DNA of 64,000 bases from Phyto melanocephala (taxonomy: Eukaryota > Arthropoda > Insecta > Diptera > Rhinophoridae): assembly GCA_941918925.1 (NCBI GenBank), contig OW799236.1, positions 16,157,474 through 16,221,473 of the forward strand, in the 5' to 3' direction. Made by a program: the position numbers and the translations under genes. The notes under the pieces were generated by a model. That model was not told the origin of the DNA and made no database searches. It saw only the letters and a list, made by a program, of their open reading frames with translations. Within the stretch, counting starts at the first letter, position 1. The number at the start of each line of letters is the position of its first letter. Below are positions 34,502-45,834 of the stretch, piece after piece.

Positions 34502-35051
34502 AACAAGTAAAAGTGCTATATTCGGCCGTGCCGAATCTTTTATACCCTTCACAACATGTAGTCATGCAATAATAATTGTTTGTATCACTATTCATCTCAT
34601 AGAAAATACGTACATACATATATAAAACATACATATATAAAAGATCACATTGTAAAATTATAAATTGTTTAAAAAGGGATTCGATTCAGCAGGGATTCGA
34701 TGCCACGTTCACTCTAACCAATATAGCTCGTTTGTATATATATGTTGTTGTGAAAAAAAAGAGGTGGTCATTATTTTTCCTCATATATCAGTTGTTTATG
34801 TACCGATTTTCAATACCGATCTGCTCCCAAATATTTCTGATATTTTAAAACCTCACGCGGGTCTAGGCGATAACAGGGGGCTTCTAAAAGATGATTTCAA
34901 CACGCACAGATGAATGGGGTTCAATCAACTCCTCTATTCATAAGATTTCAGAAAATATACAATTTATTGGGTCGGAAATGAAAATTGTAGAAATTACACA
35001 CGGAATGACAAACCTATATGCACCCTTTTTCACTTTTGTGAGAAGGGTATA
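34502..35051 (-). mobile_element. Type-B HINE, compact complete copy
   Basis: On the minus strand the element starts TATACCCTTCTCACAAAAGT, continues with TTTGTCATTCCGTGTGTAAT and CATTTCCGACCC, and ends with GAAGGGTATAAAAGATTCGG, a perfect hairpin (ATTCGGC/GCCGAAT at 34520-34536) and AGCACTTTTACTTGTT. The TATACCC start and the GGGTATA upstream of the hairpin form the subterminal inverted repeats described for Helentron-type non-autonomous elements. At 550 bp it is about half the length of the copy at 47281. It carries no gene; the 82-residue frame at 34665-34913 is incidental. Confidence 0.85.
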
Positions 35052-36845
35052 AAAATATATATGAACTTGAATGCCAGTATTAAAAATCTATTTAACACTG
35101 TAAAAAAATTAAGGAGAAAGAAGTTCGAATATTTAAAAATATTAAAAAAAACCAAATAAAATTCCTAAGATCAAGTCCGATATCCAATGCACAACCACAC
35201 TACTGAAAGGTAACGGAAATTTTCATGAAAATATTTTTATCAGAGCCGTGTAAGCCGTTTAACAAATGTTTTATTCTATGCCTAATCGGAACATGACTAT
35301 ATTTTATAATGAAGAGGAGCACTATTACTAGAAAACCCTTTGTATACATAACCATTAACACTCCCTTACCGAAACAAAATCTTGGAATTAGAATTAACTA
35401 GATAATATGAAATAAGTTCGAAAACTCGAACAAGGGTTTAAGCTATAATAAAATTACCTTCTTTTCGTTCCTAAATACTATTGCAAGTCCAACAAGATCT
35501 TTACTGTTTAACTCTGGTTCTTAGAATTGGAATTAGGATCTTCTGTTGATGATGACATCTATAATCGCTATGTCTCTTATGGGGCTTTTTAAAGTTAAAG
35601 TGGTGCAAGAATCGCGCCGTTTTTGGATTTAAACGAAACCCCAGAAAATACAACATTCTGCTGTTGTCTAATTTGCGTTTAGAAGTTTTGTTATGAGACC
35701 GATAATTAAGGTTCTTTTGTCAGCTTCTTATTTATGATTTTTCAAACTGAATATGGATAGTAGTAGGGGTCAAGAATACAACAAACAGGTTGACGGTACT
35801 GAGTCTTTCAAATGCTGTATCCACTGTGCCGTATAGAAGACTTCTTACAACTGCATTTCTGCAAAATCAGAACAGCATCGTTAACTTAGAATTAAACCTT
35901 AATATTTGCTGGGTTATATCAAGTTTTTAGTTAAACTTTAATATTTGCTGGGTTATATCTAGTGTTTATTACTCATAATAATCATGCAGGTGTACATACG
36001 TGTGTTTGTCGGTTTGTGTATGTTTCGTACCTTTAACTGTTTGTAGATTTAACCTTATTTCTCATGTTATTAACAGAAATTCTGCACGATGATAATCACG
36101 TTTTGCACTTTGGCTAACAAAACATGCACACACACACACACAGCAATGCACGAGTGTACGAGTATATAAAGGTATTTACAAATGCCCAGTTTGTAATTTC
36201 TAATAATAGTTTGTTAGCTTTATTACGCACATACATACATGTGTTTATGTATATAAATTTTGTATTTTTTTTTGTTACTTTTATCATATACATATGTGTG
36301 TGTGTTAACAACCTTACAAATGATTGCTTTAAACTACCATCTTAATGTGCGATTGAAATAAAGTGGAATATAGAGAACGAGAGGGGGAGAGAGAAGTAGG
36401 GTCTGAGAATGCTTAACTCCTTTTCTCCTGTTGTCTTTACTTAAAATTAAATTGAAACGCGTATTGTTGCTGTGGCTGGACTTGAATAAGTAATCATTAT
36501 AAGGACTACTATTCGAACCCATATTATGGATCATAGATAAGCGCAGGGAGTAAGATATGAGTGTGTGTGTGTAAGTGAACTTTGTTTTAAAATCTAAATA
36601 AATTTTAATACAAGCATTGATTAGCACAAGAATCTCTATTTTAATAGGTGAAATATAAACAGTGAGTATTACAGACATAAAGTCGATAAGGTTATTGTAA
36701 TGTATTAAATTAAATTGAATTGATTTGGTTCATGATAATTTACAAAGAAATTCAAAAAAATGAAATTAGTTGAGACGGAACTTTGTTAGTAAAAAGGTAT
36801 TATGTATAATAAAACCCAGCAAAAACTAAGTAGTGTAAATTTTAA
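35052..36845. other. No gene; includes a 39-bp tandem duplication
   Basis: AATATTTGCTGGGTTATATC occurs at 35902 and again at 35941, two copies of a 39-base unit with a few differences. CA and TG microsatellites lie at 36124-36141 and 36559-36572. Overlapping frames at 36114-36678 are microsatellite-rich and carry no motif. Confidence 0.6.
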
Positions 36846-37790
36846 TTAACGGTTAAAAGAACAATTTACATCATTAACAGTTTGATGTAAATATAGGCCA
36901 ATACTAAGTCTGAAGTGGTTCATTCGAAACGTCCTACTTTGGGTGTCTCCTTCAGGAATAGCGGTTAGTAACTCGCGAATAGCAGGAGTAATGTTGCGTT
37001 CCAAAGCATCAATCATAGCTAACTTATTCCTGAATATCTCAGATTTTACATATGCCCAGAGAAAGAATTTCAAAGCTGTGACATAGCATGATTTAGGTGG
37101 CCAATTTAACGTAGCAAAATGTGGAATTATTTATCAACAAGTCGATTGCTTCACATGCTGTATAGCTGGTGTCACAGTCTGGTTGAAACCAAAGCTCATC
37201 GTGACCATGCGTTGGATTTTAAGAAGCACATAGTACGGTTACGTGTTATGACAACGGTTACCATTGACTGTAATTTTCTGATTTGTAAAGTTTGACACAA
37301 ATCGTTACTTAAGTTCATTTTTGCCAACAACCTCGGTCTTTTTTTTTACGAATCACTATTAAATTACATGATGGTTTGTGCAAAGAATAAACTAGGTTGT
37401 TAACAAATACGAACCAAAGTAACCAATTGACCCAACTGTACTGATTTACTTAACTTTCTAAGAAATATGGACAAATAATTCTTTCGGCTAAAAAACTACA
37501 CCATCTTGTTATTTTTAGTGGATATAATGCTGGATCTTGCTACTCTTCGAGTTGCTGTTCAGCCCAAATATGACAATTTTGTCTCTTAGTGGTATTGACA
37601 ATAGTTGTTCTAAAAGGTGAATTATGCGCACCGTAATTTGCTGTAATCGCTTAAAAAAAAATTCTCACAGAACGCTTCTTTTCTTACTACAGCTGCACAA
37701 TTTTGAGGCGTCATTGTAGTGTGAGTCTTTCCATGATGGCTTGCCAAAAGATATTGAACAAATATAACAAAGCAGTTTTATATAAGTCCT
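36846..37790 (-). pseudogene. Decayed Tc1/mariner transposase, both termini present
   Basis: The minus-strand C-terminus (36846-37073) reads KFFLWAYVKSEIFRNKLAMI, then DALERNITPAIRELLTAIP and MNHFRLSIG. This is the FLWGYVKSxVFxNxPxTIxALExNI block of mariner-like enzymes. The N-terminal end lies near 37690-37745, where CATCATGGAAAGACTCACAC resembles the start at 23615. The region between is scrambled by stops and indels: only small islands such as the HDELWFQPDCDTSY-like stretch near 37190 recall the second catalytic block. No terminal inverted repeat could be paired. Confidence 0.65.
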
Positions 37791-37975
37791 GTGTGATTTG
37801 TCAGAAAAAGACTATTGAAAAACATCTGATACCTGCCTCAAATGATATCGCCGTGATAAGACGCCAAACTGTGTAGTAGTAAAGAACTGTTTTTTTTAGC
37901 ACATCAAACTCAAATTTTTGCTGAAAAGTAGTCTACTTAATTTTCTTTATCAAAAACAAAAAAAAATCTTCTTTT

Positions 37976-39833
37976 TATACCCGCCACCAAAAAAATGGTG
38001 GGGGTATATTCATTTTGTCATTCCGTTTGTAACACATCGAAACATCCATTTTAGACCCCATAAAGTATATATATTCTAAATCGTGGTTTGATTTTATGAC
38101 GATCTAGCTATGTCCGTCCTAAACACCTAAGTTGTACTCATTAGCAAAAACAACTTTGACACGCCTACTGTAACGCCCACTTTCACTTTTGAATTGTGTC
38201 CAGATGCATGAACGTAGTCATGAAACTTCGAATATATATTTATCGAGTCAAAAGAATATTTTTCCCTGAAAATCGCTTAAATCTATGAATTAGGAAAAGA
38301 GTTATAGATAAAAATGTACGAAAATTTATACCGCACAGTGTATATTTCAAATTTAAAACGTAATAAAACTGACAAAACTATATGTACGATTCTGAAATTT
38401 TGCAAACATGGCTTTTTGGTCAAAGTCTTCGTTATAACGGAAAATAGATGTGCCACGCACACTTTTTTTCTTAAATTTTTATAAAAATATATTAGTCATA
38501 TATATTAGCATTTATTCATCTTACACTGCACCATTTATTGTACTGTAGCTAAATATAAGATAAAGATGATAAGATAGATGACTCTACTAGCAACTACTAG
38601 ATGGCATGCTAACAACTTATGCTTATGTTCTCCTGAAATTATGCTCTATTAAAAATGGGAATTTAGGAAAATTTTGACCTAAGTCAAAAAAAATTATCTC
38701 TAAACATTATAAACAATTTATTTTCATGTACTAATGGCTAACAAATTTTAAAATTATACAAAACTTATTTCGTTTGAAAATCTTTTAAAAGCAAAATGTT
38801 ATAGAAGTTTAAAAAACAAAATCTTACTAATAAATTTCCCGTTTTAGAAAAATGCAGAGAATGTATATTTTAAATCACCGTGTGGCCCTTAAAATTTAAC
38901 CTTAAATTCAATTTCTTCCTCTTAAATTCATGTAAATTCTCTATGAATAAAGATTTTGGAATTCTAAAGAACTATATTGAAATATCTAAGTTATGTTTAT
39001 TAGCAGAAACTTTATTGACACGCGTATTTTAACGGCCACTTTCATTGAAAGACTAAGTTTACGAAAACATTTTACTAGCACACCGAAGTTATAATGGGTG
39101 GTTTAATTTTAAGGGACTATGTTGATTTTGAATAAAATTATTATGAAATTATTATCATTTATTTTTATAATGATAATATTTGTATGCTTCAATTATGTAT
39201 GGAACAAAATATCGGCCAAATGGCCCCCCAACCTAGGCGGCACACCACGAACCGATAGTCCAAATTTTCAATGACACTGTTGATGCTCGATTGTTGGGCA
39301 CGATGATGAGTCAAGGTTGCTTGCTCTTTTGCCACGTTATCGTGAAAAACAGCAATGTTTCCCATTCAACGAACTAAGATGGCATTCACAGATGTTTTCA
39401 CATTTCATACAGACCTGCTTTGCAGACATTTAAATATTTTTTACAATTCTCACGATTGTGAACGAATTCGAACGATTATGTTGACCAAGAGAATCACAAA
39501 GTGCACAAAATGCATTTTGACTTGAACGCCCATTTTTATAAAAATCTTTAATATTTAAAAGCGTTGCTCGATTGCGTATCTTTCCACGGTTCAAATTGAG
39601 TTAGTCTGAGATTGAGAAATGTCAAATGAAATACAAGAAGTTTAGATGTGGTTCACCTTAAACATGGGCCCTTAAAATTTAACCACCCTCTACAAAGAAA
39701 GTGATACATATTTTATTATAAAGAGATTATTCTGTAGCGATTAACAAAATAATAAATATTGTGTTTTAAATGTACACAAAATTGGTGGTGGGTATAAAAG
39801 ATTCGGCACAGCCGAATATAGTGCTCTTACTTG
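37976..39833 (+). mobile_element. Type-A HINE (INE-1-like) carrying a nested MITE
   Basis: The 5' end TATACCCGCCACC is followed by the inverted GGTGGGGGTAT, TTTGTCATTCCGTTTGTAAC and CATAAAGTATATATATTC. The 3' end has GGTGGTGGGTATAAAAG, a hairpin ATTCGGCACAGCCGAAT and ATAGTGCTCTTACTTGTT. These are the start, subterminal inverted repeats and hairpin of INE-1/DINE-1-type elements. Compared with 58938-61427, the GTCCGTCTG microsatellite and most of the 288-bp repeats are lost, and 38460-38870 contains sequence not seen in the other copy. The MITE at 39094-39690 is an insert. Confidence 0.85.
39094..39690 (-). mobile_element. TA-flanked MITE nested in a type-A HINE
   Basis: Left end ATGGGTGGTTTAATTTTAAG, right end CTTAAAATTTAACCACCCTC, with TA at 39092-39093 and 39691-39692. 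The interior on the minus strand retains scraps of a Tc1/mariner transposase (NGRSSQNAFCALCDSLGQ, an N-terminal element), so it is a deletion derivative of such a transposon. The second copy is at 60669-61284. The empty target is preserved at 5094-5106. Confidence 0.85.
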
Positions 39834-41404
39834 TTCGTTTAAATTTCACTTGTTTAATTTATTAATTTATTTTTCTTAAGTCTACATATATATATTCTTT
39901 AAACTTATTTTTTGCTTTTACTTTCTAAGGTAAAAACTAAACAAATATTGAATTATATTACATTTATTATTCCATTAGTATTAGTAATTTATCAATCTGT
40001 AGGTCACCCTGCTATGCACTCATATACATACATATTTACATGCACATATATTTTTGACATTTCTAATTCCTTTAGACTAAGTTCTGTGTATGTATTTATT
40101 ACAAATAAATCTTTGGTTTGTTTTACTTTTATTTATGACATTTAACAAGTAATATTTTAGTTATACATGTTATAAACATACATATGCCATTGCAATTTTA
40201 CATTTACCCTGCATTCAAAATTCTATCTTAACATTAGGTTTTTATGGAAGGCCAAATTATTCATTTGTATATAGCAATGCACTAGTTCAAATATTATAAA
40301 CAGTGTTGTCAACTGGGTGCTTCAAGCAATTTTTTTATGCGGTTTTTAACATTTTTAGCGAGTACTGTTTTTAAGTCAATGATCGGTATTTTTTAGTACA
40401 CAATGTTTTTATTTTAACCAGTTGTCAGCTTAGATATTACTGTGGTCAACACAATTCTAGTTTAATTTCATTTAACAATCTCACAGAGCAACAATTGACA
40501 CAATAAAACCAATGTTCATACTGATACTGACAGTTTCGTTGTCAGTTGTACAATTAGGCATATCAGGGGACAAATGAAGTTGTAAATTTTTGTTTGTAAA
40601 ATTTTGATTATATGGGCAGTTGTATAGTTTAAGTAGCCACTTTGTTTAAAATTTCATTATTTTAAATAGATTTATATGGAAATTTTTTTGAGGCTTTATA
40701 ATGTTCCTATTTGGAGAGTGGTGAACTTTTCATAGAATAGTGTAAAACAAATAGAGTCAAAAATTAAACATTTCAAACTCTTGATTTAAAAAAAAAAAAA
40801 TGCGTTTTGGTGCTTTTTCAAATTTAAAAATTGACCACGCTAATTGTAAGCTATTCCGATTACTATTTATTTTACATAGTATAGTATACTAGTATATTTA
40901 CAGCTATACAAAAATATCGTTTTCTTTTGCCTTATATTTTTATATATAAGGGAGAGAATGACATACTATTTAGAAAGAGCGCTACAGTCAAAAGCTGCGC
41001 ACTCTAGTACGAGCCTATCACTTTTGCTTCAGTCTCGTTACAACTTGTAATATGACGGTCCAAAAACGTAACTCTTTCAAAACTTAGCTGCAGGGTAGTC
41101 AAAGCGTGTTTGTGTATTTATTAATGTCATTGTATTAGTTATTAAATATCCAAGTAACACACATGTTTGTATTTGTATATAAATTACAGCTAGTTTATAG
41201 CATACATTAGTGTTTGTGTTAATTGACACATTGATGCCCAATTTAATACTAATATACAAGAAAAATATCTAGTAAATTGTACACATGTTTGAACGTAGAT
41301 AAAACGCTATGGCATAGATACACCCTACTATACATGCGCATAATTTCACGCACAGGCAGGATTTATGTTACTAAATACAAATAGGAGTTAATATTGACAT
41401 ATAA
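39834..41404. other. AT-rich, no gene seen
   Basis: Frames at 39912-40145 and 41077-41259 lack motifs. A run of A's lies at 40788-40800. A short stretch at 40970-41035 has higher G+C but is not recognised. Confidence 0.5.
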
Positions 41405-41640
41405 TCGGGCCTTTAAAAGCACTGTCGAAAAATCAAGGTCCATACTTAGGTAAGTAGAACAGACAACTTGGGCCCTTTATATTGATGCCTTTGTGATACC
41501 TGAAGAGAAGAGTAAGAATAGAAGGGAAAAGAAAAGCAGACAAGTCCAGAGTCTATGGCGGGAAAGAACCCGCAATCCCCAAACTAGCAGACCAGCACAC
41601 TACTATCTTGTATTTACATCGGCGCACCCTCATCCATACT
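41405..41640 (-). mobile_element. tRNA-derived SINE-like repeat, minus copy
   Basis: The minus strand reads GTGCTGGTCTGCTAGTTTGG, GGATTGCGGGTTCTTTCCCG, CCATAGACTCTGGACTTGTC and TGCTTTTC, aligning with 29301-29365. The B-box-like GGTTCTTTCCC is changed from the GGTTCGATTCC of the other copy. The downstream body shares the pyrimidine-rich segment and AGGCATCA, then diverges. Confidence 0.65.
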
Positions 41641-41866
41641 TAGTTTAGTTGTTTGGTTTTCTTTTATTATTATTTTTTTTTTGTTGATTTTAAAACAAAA
41701 AAAGCATTTCGGTTTGTTAACAAATACTTAATATGAATTTTTTTTAAAAATATGTAGAGGTAACACTGTTGATAGAGTGAAAGTAAGAGCCTAAGAAAGA
41801 TCTCTCTTAAAATAATTTAGATTCTGTCTTAAGCATTAAACACATTGACCACAGCAGGATACATAT

Positions 41867-42964
41867 TAGGGTGATCGACTCGGTCTTACAACCGGTGGAA
41901 ACCCCGGTTTTTTCCTCTTTCAGCTGGCGGTTTTTTCTAAATGTTGATTTTTCGAATATCGAATACACCGGTTTTTTTATCCGAAAAAGCCGGTTTTTTA
42001 TTTTTTTAAGTTTACTTTCTAATATGTTTGTAACCAATCGTACCATAGTATATTTAGTACGCGAAAAGTTTCCAAAAATCAGAAAATAAAAACTATTAAA
42101 TATTTATTCTTCCATAATATTGTAAGAAATTTATTTGTTGTTTAAAAAACAAAAGTAAAATAAGAAAAATAATTGAGCTTAAATATTATTTTTTATAGGA
42201 TATATACCTAACGTTAAAAGTTAAAGTTAATTAAAGCATAAAGCTAATCGATCAGTTTATGGTTAAAAGTGTAGTTACAATAAAGAAAAACAAATAATCT
42301 CTCCTTCCAGATCCTAATTTTAATTAATGGCATTGAGGGTCTGTCAACTTAAATTTCAATTAAACCATAGAACAACCTAGTTTATGCCTATATTTGTATG
42401 TCTGTCAGGGGTATAAGAAAGAACTTTTAAAATGAAATTTTAATGATTTTCTCCCTAGCCTTTAAAATGTATTTTAAATAACAGAAATTATTTCTAACAA
42501 AATACGTTAGTGCATATTAGTTTAAAAGATCTATGCAACATTTAAAAATTTTACAGAATGAGATACAAAAATTTATAACAGCCTTACAAAAAGTCTTATT
42601 TATTTATATATTAATTTATAGTATTTATTTATTGTATTTATTTATTTTACTTGTAAAGAGTACCTTTTGTCCTTAAATTCAACTAATTAAAACGAAATCA
42701 GTCAAATGCATTCACGTCAGTTATTGCATTGTGGCGTAATTGTGCAGCCAAACGTATATAAACTGTAAAGATTTTATATTTAATTATCATTTTTATTATA
42801 ATCTTTTTTTGCAATATTTTTTAATTTTTTCTTGAATGAATTATATTTTATATATTCGAACCGGTTAACCGGGTTTTTCTCAATTTTCAAAATAGCAACC
42901 GGTTTTTTTAAATTTTAAATTTGAAAACCGGTTTCTTAAAAAAGTCGAATAATCCATCACCCTA
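41867..42964. mobile_element. hAT-like non-autonomous element
   Basis: Ends TAGGGTGAT (41867) and ATCACCCTA (to 42964) are inverted. The flanking octamers ATACATAT and CTACATAG agree at six of eight positions, as expected for a decayed 8-bp hAT target duplication. Near both ends AACCGGTTTTTT-type motifs recur (about four on the left, four on the right), in a pattern of subterminal repeats. The 1.1-kb interior encodes nothing recognisable. The class is inferred from duplication length and end structure. Confidence 0.6.
42338..42415. mobile_element. Diverged fragment of the TAGCGCTGACAGA MITE
   Basis: CAATTAAACCATAGAACAAC then CTAGTTTATG, ending TCTGTCAGGGGTATAAG, follows the order of 32360-32473 with many substitutions. 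It lies inside the hAT-like element at 41867-42964. Confidence 0.55.
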
Positions 42965-43724
42965 CTACATAGCTGAACGAATACTAATTCAGCTGGAATT
43001 AATTGCCGCAGTGTAGTGAGCTCCATAATTATTTTAGAAACAACAGCATCACCATAATCATAAATCAAGCTGAGCCTTTGTATAGATCTGGCAAGGGCAT
43101 AACATAACAATTGATAATTGTATGATTTAGAAGTGTTTCTTTTTATTAAAAGTATGACCTTACTGGGTACTGTCTGGAAAAAAAAATCAGAAGGACACAC
43201 GTATCACGCTTGAAATTATCTAATCATCGGAGTTTTTTCCAAAATTTTGCTTTATGAAGGCCATGTATTCCTATTAATAACCATATGGTATATATTCTAA
43301 GAATTTTATTACTAACGAAGTTAATTGAAAACCAAAAAAAATTATGAACTGACTAAACTTATAAGAAAATACTCAGGTGGCAGACAAACTCTGCGTCAGC
43401 CATTTATACCATTAATTATTTCTGTGAATATGGTAGACATAAGTGTAGTTTTAGTCTTAACACAAATAACTCTGAATGGAAACTTTCAAACTCATCACAA
43501 AGAAAGTTGTTTCTGTTAAATATAGAACACAAATTACCTGAACCAAAGAACATATTCCCAGAGAAAAATGGCTTCAAATCACATCAGTGAAATAATTAGT
43601 TAATAGGTCTTATTCTTTAAAATTAAATGCTCGTCAAAGGTTTAATTCAGTAAAGTGATTGTATTGCACGCAATACTCATGAGGTACTTAAAAATTACTA
43701 ACTGTGGCAAATTAAAACTTAAGC
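42965..43724. other. No gene recognised
   Basis: AT-rich. A 64-residue frame at 43325-43519 shows no motif. Confidence 0.5.
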
Positions 43725-44044
43725 AGCTAATACACGGCACGTTTTTTGCATCTGACTTGACAAGTTCCACACTGATAAATACGAGCATGTCGTGTGTTAC
43801 CTTTAAAACATACCTTCTGTAAAAAACATGTGTTAAGACATCGGACAAAATTTCAAATAGAGCGCACTCTATTTTTTTTCTGTCAAAACATGTGACATCA
43901 GCCGTTGGCAGAAATCTCTCCTGCTGTCAGCGTCAGCGATGGTTGCCTGTAAAAGTACAATTTTGACAGACATGTAGACTTACATCATACATATGTCTTA
44001 CAAATTTTAAGGTCAGTTGTAAAAAACATGCCCTGTGTTATAGC
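43725..44044. mobile_element. MITE with ~30-bp imperfect inverted ends
   Basis: Left end GCTAATACACGGCACG then TTTTTTGCATCTGAC. The right end, read inverted, is GGCTATAACACAGGGCATG then TTTTTTACAACTGAC. An internal copy of the end motif (GTAAAAAACATGTGTTAAG) lies at 43818-43836. No open frame. The right edge directly abuts a decayed transposase fragment. Confidence 0.65.
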
Positions 44045-44335
44045 CTTTAGCAAACATGATTCTATACCGCTCATCGTTCGTTATTTGGGAAGACAGTTAC
44101 TTGAGAACAGTGTCTCCGCCGACTCATGAAGCACAAAAAGTGAGTTTTTCTAGATGTAACGGTGTTATGAAAACGGCTTAAGGATTATCATACAACCAAA
44201 TGTGGCAATATTTTTATATGACAAAGTAATTTAACCAAAAGTGTGCTTTATCACTTAACAAAATTTTTAAAAGAAATTGTGAGTCAAAAGCGATGTTTTC
44301 TTCGGCCCATTTACCAAACGTTAGTATCGAGCAGT
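44045..44335 (-). pseudogene. Tc1/mariner transposase, catalytic-domain fragment
   Basis: The minus strand reads KWAEENIAFDSQFLLKILLS, then DKAHFWLNYFVI and, after a stop, CHIWLYDNP, ITPLHLEKLTFCAS, NDERYRIMF. In the family the first block is SDEAHFxLNGYVNKQNCxIW with the first catalytic aspartate; here it is SDKAHF, so the aspartate is kept. The block is followed by HPEKxTVWCA and the GxRYRxM box, all recognisable but shifted. The C-terminal part would lie where the MITE at 43725-44044 now sits and is missing. Confidence 0.65.
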
Positions 44336-44882
44336 TATCGTGGGGTTTAAATTTCCTTACGAGTTGTCTTATTTGCAAAAGTAAGAAAATAAATGCAAGT
44401 TTAATTGATAAGAACGTTTACATTATTGTGAAAACTATCAATCACTTGTTCTGTGCACACTATACGGAGTTTATCGAGTTGCGTATTATTGTCAGTAGTT
44501 AACATATTACGAAAACGATCAACGTATCCCGAATTAATCGTAATTAATGTAGGATTATAAACACCATCAAATGAAAACTCTTGGTAAATTGTTAAGTTGA
44601 AATTTTTAAACAAGGAGCAGTGATAGCAATTTGAAAGTGTCTGTATCGATGCATAGTTAGAGATTTTAAACCAAATATTACAAAATTTCATTACAAATCG
44701 AGATACGCCCTTTTTATATTGAACCATGGGTATGCATGATTTTTTTAAAGCTACTTACTTAATTGTAGGTTAATTTTATTTAGTGGATAGCTTTAAAGAC
44801 TGTACATAGTAGTATTTGTACGGCATATGAATTGGGTATTAATCGTCGACAGAAAATTATTGAAATTCAGTGCAAAAACCTT
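44336..44882. other. No gene assigned; one unidentified frame
   Basis: A 108-residue minus-strand frame (44401-44727) has fairly even composition, with CYHCSLFKNFNLTIY and INSGYVDRFRNMLT as its most distinctive parts. I do not recognise a family. It could be more of the adjacent transposon or chance. Confidence 0.3.
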
Positions 44883-45044
44883 ACTACCTGTTCAACGATG
44901 TCGAAAGAAAACCCAAGCGAAATTTCATTCGCACAAATACGTTGAAAAAAAAACAAATTTTTAGTTTGTGTTGTTGTTTTCAATATATTTGTACGAATGA
45001 AAATTTCGCTTGAGTTTTCTTTCGACATCGTTGAACAGGCAGTT
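44883..45044. mobile_element. Second near-perfect palindromic (snapback) element
   Basis: CCTGTTCAACGATGTCGAAA continues GAAAACCCAAGCGAAATTTC on the left. The right arm ends TTTCGACATCGTTGAACAGG at 45040. The arms pair for about 55 of their bases with few mismatches and leave a roughly 45-base A/T-rich centre. No frame and no certain target duplication. Confidence 0.85.
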
Positions 45045-45373
45045 AGTTTTATAAAAATAAAAAAGAGTAGCAAATCTCTACTCATTTTCGCCTGTTTTCA
45101 GTCGACTTAACTCTACACAAAATTACAATTATTATTTGACCTTAACTCTACAATACATATTTATAACACATATACACCCACAACATGTCTGTATGTATGT
45201 ATTAGCATTCAAACAAAATTTATTAATACCATCTTGCATAATAAATTTCTAAATATTTTCTTTTATTTCTTACAGAATATTAAATGGTAAAATATTAATC
45301 TGTAACTTATGTTGCTTTTTTATATTAATTTAATTAAATAAATATACAAAATGTAGAAAATGTTACAATGACA

Positions 45374-45392
45374 ATGATGATGATGATGATGA
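45374..45392 (+). repeat. ATG/GAT trinucleotide microsatellite
   Basis: Six uninterrupted ATG units in AT-rich DNA. Confidence 0.9.
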
Positions 45393-45834
45393 CGTAAACC
45401 TAAATTTAGTAATAAACTAAAATCAATATTTGAAGAGAAATTTTGTGATTTGCAAAACTAAAATATATTAAAGGAATATTTTATAATTATTGAATTTAAG
45501 AGGCAACAAATTGTAAAATTTAATTTATTAAGTTATTTGGTATAAAAAGGAATAGGGATTTAAGAACAAAGTAATTAATAAAAAAAATGTTTTTTCTTCA
45601 TTTATAAGCAGGGTATTTTGTACACCTCGCCGGTGGTGATGAGGATATGTACACGCAAAGAAAAAAATGTTTATATTGTGATCACAACGGTCGTGTTATA
45701 TTTTCTGTAACAATATGTCGAAAACAAGTAACAGTTAATTTTCTTTTGTTTTATCATTAATTTCGTTAAGACCATTAAATGTTTGTTTGATTTTTATACT
45801 CGCCACCAAAAAAAAAAAATGGTGGTTGTATATT

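Noticed and set aside
36114..36345. Overlapping open frames on both strands
   Set aside because: They coincide with CA/TG and CATA/TATG microsatellites, which lack stops in several frames by composition.
44401..44727. 108-residue minus-strand frame with even composition
   Set aside because: No recognised domain, start context or splice signals. It lies next to a transposase fragment and may be part of the same decayed element.
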